Below, piece after piece: positions 59,965-64,000 of a stretch of DNA of 64,000 nt. Within the stretch, counting starts at the first letter, position 1, and every line of letters begins with the position of its first letter. The stretch comes from Ruminococcus sp. Phil15 (GTDB lineage Bacteria > Bacillota > Clostridia > Oscillospirales > Ruminococcaceae). Where the stretch lies: the NCBI GenBank assembly GCA_001940995.1, contig MSHC01000029.1, positions 24,281 through 88,280 of the forward strand, given 5' to 3'. Made by a program: the position numbers and the translations under genes. Below the pieces are notes generated by a model. That model saw only the letters and a program-made list of their open reading frames with translations. It had not been told where the DNA came from and did no database searches.

Positions 59965-61728
59965 ATGTTTCAGGTAAAATGGCTATGGTATAGCCTTAAA
60001 GGCTATCGAAAATTTTACATAACTGCGCTGTTTCTTTCACTCTTATGCAACGTCCTCTATCTTACGACCCCGTATTTCAGCAAGGAAATAGTAGACACCT
60101 ATCTTACCTCTGAAAACGCAATCCAAAACCTTGAGAATAACCGTGAAGGATTTATAATGCTCCTTGTCGGTATGATAGGCTTTACATTTCTGCGAACCGT
60201 TTTGCAGTATAGCTGTAATATGACCTACGAAATATCCTCACAGGGCATGATCTATAAGATAAGAAATAAGCTGTTCGAGAGAGTGCAGAACCAGGATATG
60301 AGCTTTTACGACAAAAACCGTACAGGCGACCTTATGACACGCCTTACAGGTGACCTGGATGCCGTAAGACATGCCGTTTCGTGGGTCTTTAAGGGAATTG
60401 TTGAGTCATTCTCCCTCTTTACTGCGTCTATGGTCTACTTTTTCATAATCAACTGGAAAATGGCGCTTTTGCTTCTCGCCGTAACACCGTTTATTTTCAT
60501 TTTTACAGTAGCTTTTAAAAAGGTCGCAGGTCCTGCCTATGTCGAGCTTCGTGAGAAGCTTTCAAGACTTAATACCGATGCTCAGGAAAATATTTCCGGT
60601 AACAGGGTCGTAAAGGCATTTGCCAGAGAAGAATACGAAAAAGAAAAGTTCGATAAGTCAAACAGAGAGTATTCTGCCGCGAACAAGAAAGCATCGCTTA
60701 TGTGGCTGAAGTTTTCACCGTTTATGGACGCATTTGCAAACGCACTTTCCGTCGTAATGCTGCTCGGCGGAGGAATTTTTCTTATAAAAGGAACGCTCAC
60801 AATGGGCGAGTATATAGCAATATCGGGTCTTATATGGGCAATCGCAAACCCTATGCGTAACCTCGGTATCTATGTAAACGACCTGCAAAGATTTATGGCG
60901 TCCTCTATGAAGATTATCGAAATCTATTACTCTCAGCCTACAATCGTGGACAGAACAGACGCAGTAGACGAGGAAGGCAGACTGAGGGGCGAAATTGAGT
61001 TCAGGGACGTTTCGTTCAAATACGGAAATACAGAAGTCCTCTCGGATATATCCTTTAAGGTAAAGCCGGGAGAAACCGTTGCAATTATGGGCGAAACAGG
61101 CTCAGGCAAAACAACGCTTATAAACCTCATACCAAGATTTTATGATGTGGCAAAGGGCGAGGTTCTTGTAGACGGAGTAAATGTCCGCAAGAGAAAGCTT
61201 AAACAGCTAAGACGTAATATAGGTATGGCAACCCAGGACGTCCTCCTTTTCTCCGATTCAATTGACGGAAACATCGCATACGGAGATTCTGATATGCCTG
61301 AGAACGACGTTAAGAAGTATGCGGAGCTTGCCGCTGCGCACGACTTTATCTCGAAGATGCCGGACAATTACGACACACTTATCGGCGAGCGTGGCGTAGG
61401 TCTTTCAGGCGGTCAGAAGCAGAGAATTTCCCTCGCAAGAGCATTGGCAATACGTCCTGCAATCCTTATACTCGATGATACTACCTCCGCTGTCGATATG
61501 GAAACCGAGGCGCATATCCAGAACAGCCTTAAAAATCTCGACTTTGACTGCACCAAGATTATAATAGCCCAGCGTATTTCCTCCACCAAAGACGCAGATA
61601 AAATTATCATCTTGAAGGACGGAAAAATCAGCGAAATGGGAACTCATGACGAGCTTCTCAAAAATCACGGCTATTATTATGAGGTGTTCTCTCTCCAGAA
61701 CGAGGGCTTTGGAAAGGAGGCGGTTTAA
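59965..61728 (+). CDS. ABC exporter subunit with degenerate ATPase site
   Basis: The 587-aa half-transporter has six membrane spans (about 15-320) and a nucleotide-binding domain: Walker A GETGSGKTT, Q-loop ATQDVLLF, LSGGQKQR, Walker B LILDDTTSAVD. The catalytic Glu after Walker B is Asp, as in the non-hydrolysing subunit of heterodimeric exporters such as TM287/288 or LmrCD. The H-loop His is also replaced (AQRISS). RBS GGGAGG lies 7 bp upstream. The partner gene starts at the next base after the stop. Confidence 0.93.
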   Translation: MFQVKWLWYSLKGYRKFYITALFLSLLCNVLYLTTPYFSKEIVDTYLTSENAIQNLENNREGFIMLLVGMIGFTFLRTVLQYSCNMTYEISSQGMIYKIRNKLFERVQNQDMSFYDKNRTGDLMTRLTGDLDAVRHAVSWVFKGIVESFSLFTASMVYFFIINWKMALLLLAVTPFIFIFTVAFKKVAGPAYVELREKLSRLNTDAQENISGNRVVKAFAREEYEKEKFDKSNREYSAANKKASLMWLKFSPFMDAFANALSVVMLLGGGIFLIKGTLTMGEYIAISGLIWAIANPMRNLGIYVNDLQRFMASSMKIIEIYYSQPTIVDRTDAVDEEGRLRGEIEFRDVSFKYGNTEVLSDISFKVKPGETVAIMGETGSGKTTLINLIPRFYDVAKGEVLVDGVNVRKRKLKQLRRNIGMATQDVLLFSDSIDGNIAYGDSDMPENDVKKYAELAAAHDFISKMPDNYDTLIGERGVGLSGGQKQRISLARALAIRPAILILDDTTSAVDMETEAHIQNSLKNLDFDCTKIIIAQRISSTKDADKIIILKDGKISEMGTHDELLKNHGYYYEVFSLQNEGFGKEAV

Positions 61729-63501
61729 ATGGCAAGAAACCGTTATGACGTTGACGAAGTGCTTGAAACCCCGTTTAATTTCGCCCACCTGAAGCGTGCC
61801 TTCGTCTATATGAAGAAGTACAAGAAAAAGATGATTCTGGCATTTTTCCTCAGCGTTATCGCCGCTGTTTCAGGTCTTATGGGTCCTACCATTACCCGAT
61901 ACGCTATCGACTATTCAGTTCCGAACAAGGATACAAAACAGCTTGTCATGCTCGCCGGCCTGCTTGTCCTCACGTTTGTGATTTCCGTCATATTCTCAAA
62001 TATCCGTTCAAGAATTATGACGGTAGTTGGACAGGATATCATCTTTGATATCAGAAAGGATTTGTTTGCACATCTCCAGAAGCTCCCGTTCCAGTATTAC
62101 GACGACCGTCCGCACGGTAAGATTCTTATAAGGGTTGTAAACTATGTAAACTCGGTTTCGGATATGCTGTCAAACGGCGTAATCAGCGTAGTTCTCGAAG
62201 TCCTCAATATGGTGTTCATACTTATATATATGCTCCTGACTGACGTTACCCTCACGCTGGTTGTTCTCTCAGGACTGCCGCTTTTTGCACTCGTAATGTT
62301 CTCAATCAAGAAGCATCAGCGCAGAGCATGGCAGGATAACTCAAATAAAAGCTCTAATATGAACGCCTACCTCCAGGAAAATATTATGGGAGCAAGAGTA
62401 ACTCAGATATTTGTCCGTGAGGAAGAAAACGCAGAGATATTTGACAGACTCTCTCAGAAGTACAGGAAGAGCTGGATGAAAGCGGTTACCTTCTCAAACC
62501 TCGTGTGGCCGTCTACCGATAATATCTCTACTCTCGTCAGAGCCGCTATTTTCGCAGTAGGTCTGCTTGTCCTCACCCCTGCGGCAGTGTCGCTTGGTAC
62601 TATCGCCGCAATGACAAGCTATGCCTCCCAGTTCTGGCAGCCTATCATGAACCTTTCAAACCTCTTTAATAACTTTATCAACAATATCGCATATCTTGAG
62701 CGTATCTTTGAAACGCTTGACGAGCCTGTCGGCATCGACGATAAAGAGGGCGCACATGAGATGCACGATATTGAGGGCAATATTAAGTTCGATGACGTAA
62801 CATTTGCTTATGAAGAGGGAAAGAACGTTCTCGAAAATGTGTCCTTCGATGTTAAGGCAGGAGAAAGCATCGCCCTGGTAGGGCCAACAGGCGCAGGCAA
62901 ATCTACAATCGTTTCTCTGCTTTCCAGATTTTATGACCTTAACGGCGGAAGCATAACCATCGACGGCGAGAACATAAGCGACGTGACGCTGAATTCTCTC
63001 CGCTCGCAAATGGGAATAATGCTTCAGGACAGCTTTATTTTCAGCGGCACAGTTGCGGATAACGTCCGCTACGGCAAGCTGGACGCAACAAATGAGGAAA
63101 TTGTAAATGCTTGCAAGACAGTGTGTGCGGACGAGTTTATCTCCGAAATGAAAAAGGGTTATATGACAGAGGTAAACGAAAGAGGCTCGACTCTCTCGGG
63201 CGGTCAGAAACAGCTTATCGCCTTCGCAAGAACTCTGCTCTCCGACCCTAAGATTTTAGTGCTTGACGAGGCAACCTCCTCAATTGACGCTAAAACAGAA
63301 AGACTCCTCCAGCAGGGACTTAACGAGCTGTTAAAGGGCAGAACCTCATTTATCATAGCACATAGACTCTCTACCATTAAAAACTGCGACAGAATCATGT
63401 ATATAAATAATAAGGGCATAACAGAGTGCGGATCTCACCAAGAACTGCTCGCCAAAAAGGGAGATTACTATAAGCTATATACATCCCAGCATATCGCATA
63501 A
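61729..63501 (+). CDS. ABC exporter subunit with canonical ATPase site
   Basis: The 590-aa half-transporter has six spans (about 35-330) and Walker A GPTGAGKST, Q-loop MLQDSFIF, LSGGQKQL, Walker B LVLDEATSSID with the catalytic Glu, and the AHRLST H-loop. With the upstream subunit it forms a heterodimeric multidrug/lipid exporter. Its ATG directly follows the upstream stop, with AAGGAGG (61714-61720) serving as ribosome binding site. Confidence 0.94.
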   Translation: MARNRYDVDEVLETPFNFAHLKRAFVYMKKYKKKMILAFFLSVIAAVSGLMGPTITRYAIDYSVPNKDTKQLVMLAGLLVLTFVISVIFSNIRSRIMTVVGQDIIFDIRKDLFAHLQKLPFQYYDDRPHGKILIRVVNYVNSVSDMLSNGVISVVLEVLNMVFILIYMLLTDVTLTLVVLSGLPLFALVMFSIKKHQRRAWQDNSNKSSNMNAYLQENIMGARVTQIFVREEENAEIFDRLSQKYRKSWMKAVTFSNLVWPSTDNISTLVRAAIFAVGLLVLTPAAVSLGTIAAMTSYASQFWQPIMNLSNLFNNFINNIAYLERIFETLDEPVGIDDKEGAHEMHDIEGNIKFDDVTFAYEEGKNVLENVSFDVKAGESIALVGPTGAGKSTIVSLLSRFYDLNGGSITIDGENISDVTLNSLRSQMGIMLQDSFIFSGTVADNVRYGKLDATNEEIVNACKTVCADEFISEMKKGYMTEVNERGSTLSGGQKQLIAFARTLLSDPKILVLDEATSSIDAKTERLLQQGLNELLKGRTSFIIAHRLSTIKNCDRIMYINNKGITECGSHQELLAKKGDYYKLYTSQHIA

Positions 63502-63506
63502 CTCAT

Positions 63507-63541
63507 ACCGCCATCGGATAAAATTTCGGTGGCGGTTATTA
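63507..63541 (+). terminator. Terminator of the exporter genes
   Basis: ACCGCCATCGG pairs with TCGGTGGCGGT (two imperfect positions), followed by TATTATAT. Confidence 0.7.
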
Positions 63542-63676
63542 TATACAAATAGAGAAGTGAAAATTTATGTGAATTGTCACTATTAATCTGCAAAGCCGTG
63601 TGATATAATTTTATTAACCATAAGATTTAGCAAGACTTCGTATATATCCAATAGATTTTATAAGAGGTGTAAATAT

Positions 63677-64000
63677 ATGAAACAAAGTATAAAAAGGGCG
63701 ATAGCAATGCTTCTATGCCTGTCTATTGCCGCAGCATCGCTCTGCTCTTGCTCAGGCTCGGACAGCTCGTCAGGCAACGCTTCTTCAAACTCGTCTGAAC
63801 AGGATAGCTCTGTGACAGACAGCAGCGTGACAGATAACAGCAAGGAAGACGACAGCAAGACAGAATATGATGATTTCAGCGATGAAAAACCGCCTTATTC
63901 TCCAAGCGAGGTCGTGTATACAACGCCCGAACAAAAGGGTATCTTCTCTGCGGGAAGCGGCGTCTATGAAACGGAATTTGAGTTGACATTATCGGGCGAG
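63677..64000 (+). CDS. Lipoprotein with CHB_HEX-type domain (cut by window end)
   Basis: ATG 63677 follows AGAGGTG. The first 108 residues are visible: a lipoprotein signal (KRAIAMLLCLSIAAASLCSC, with Cys after LCS), a Ser/Asp-rich linker to about residue 75, and then PEQKGIFSAGSGVYETEFELTLSGE. That is the start of a chitobiase/hexosaminidase-C-like beta domain often found in CotH or lamin-tail surface proteins. The protein should sit on the outer face of the membrane. The main domain lies beyond the window, so its role is open. Confidence 0.75.
   Translation, partial: MKQSIKRAIAMLLCLSIAAASLCSCSGSDSSSGNASSNSSEQDSSVTDSSVTDNSKEDDSKTEYDDFSDEKPPYSPSEVVYTTPEQKGIFSAGSGVYETEFELTLSGE

Noticed and set aside
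1..64000. tRNA, rRNA and CRISPR signals
   Set aside because: I looked for cloverleaf, rRNA core and regularly spaced repeat patterns on both strands and saw none I could support; a covariance scan could still find one.

Overview
The window looks like chromosomal DNA of an anaerobic Firmicute of class Clostridia, most likely Oscillospiraceae/Ruminococcaceae (Ruminococcus or [Eubacterium] siraeum type). This is an inference from gene content and signals: rubrerythrin, ScpA/ScpB, DUF2953-YtfJ (GerW) sporulation genes, an LtaS-type lipoteichoic acid synthase, PyrK-type dihydroorotate dehydrogenase, a Bce-type antimicrobial-peptide module, AGGAGG-like ribosome binding sites, and TTGACA-17-TATAAT promoters often with an extended TGTGGTATAAT -10. 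No rRNA, tRNA, CRISPR array or intact insertion sequence was recognised.

Layout. 1-2.7 kb: a leftward promoter at the edge, then a small operon of membrane proteins, a degenerate TrpF-like protein and a GH113-like glycosidase. 2.9-8.4 kb: cell-envelope genes (L,D-transpeptidase, LTA synthase) around a DHH phosphoesterase. 8.4-14.9 kb: rpmB on the minus strand, then a plus-strand run of S2P protease, scpA, scpB, DUF2953, ytfJ, D-Ala-D-Ala carboxypeptidase, rluB and a GNAT-like protein. 15.0-18.4 kb: a three-gene biotin-dependent carboxyltransferase operon resembling transcarboxylase. 18.5-21.7 kb: minus-strand XRE regulator, TSCPD protein, PHP phosphoesterase and RluA-type synthase. 21.8-27.1 kb: radC, then a thiamine-salvage operon (thiW-thiM-thiE-thiD-cytX) behind a TPP riboswitch and a second, TPP-like but degenerate leader element. 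27.2-32.2 kb: rubrerythrin, an ECF sigma factor with a long C-terminal extension, and a decayed accessory strip with two recognisable pseudogenes. 32.2-36.8 kb: a complete BceRS-BceAB-type module with a matching operator.

36.9-45.0 kb: uvrB-uvrA, rsmD, coaD, a coiled-coil protein and a GH26-like glycosidase. 45.0-49.6 kb: a 4.4 kb segment carrying a large hybrid sensor kinase, interrupted by one TGA codon and flanked by a 104-bp imperfect direct repeat of the 3' end of the glycosidase gene. 49.6-56.4 kb: manA, a ROK kinase, a membrane protein and pyrC-pyrF-pyrK-pyrD. 56.5-59.7 kb: ruvX, a Cys-rich small protein and a copper P-type ATPase ending in a fused CopZ-like domain that keeps its own ribosome binding site. 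59.9-63.5 kb: a heterodimeric ABC exporter. The right edge cuts a lipoprotein gene.

Most of the window is ordinary core genome. The items most worth a second look are the TPP-like element in front of thiW, the copA-copZ fusion with an internal start, the direct-repeat-flanked kinase segment, the transcarboxylase-like operon, the sigma factor with a large C-terminal extension and the orphan TrpF-like protein.
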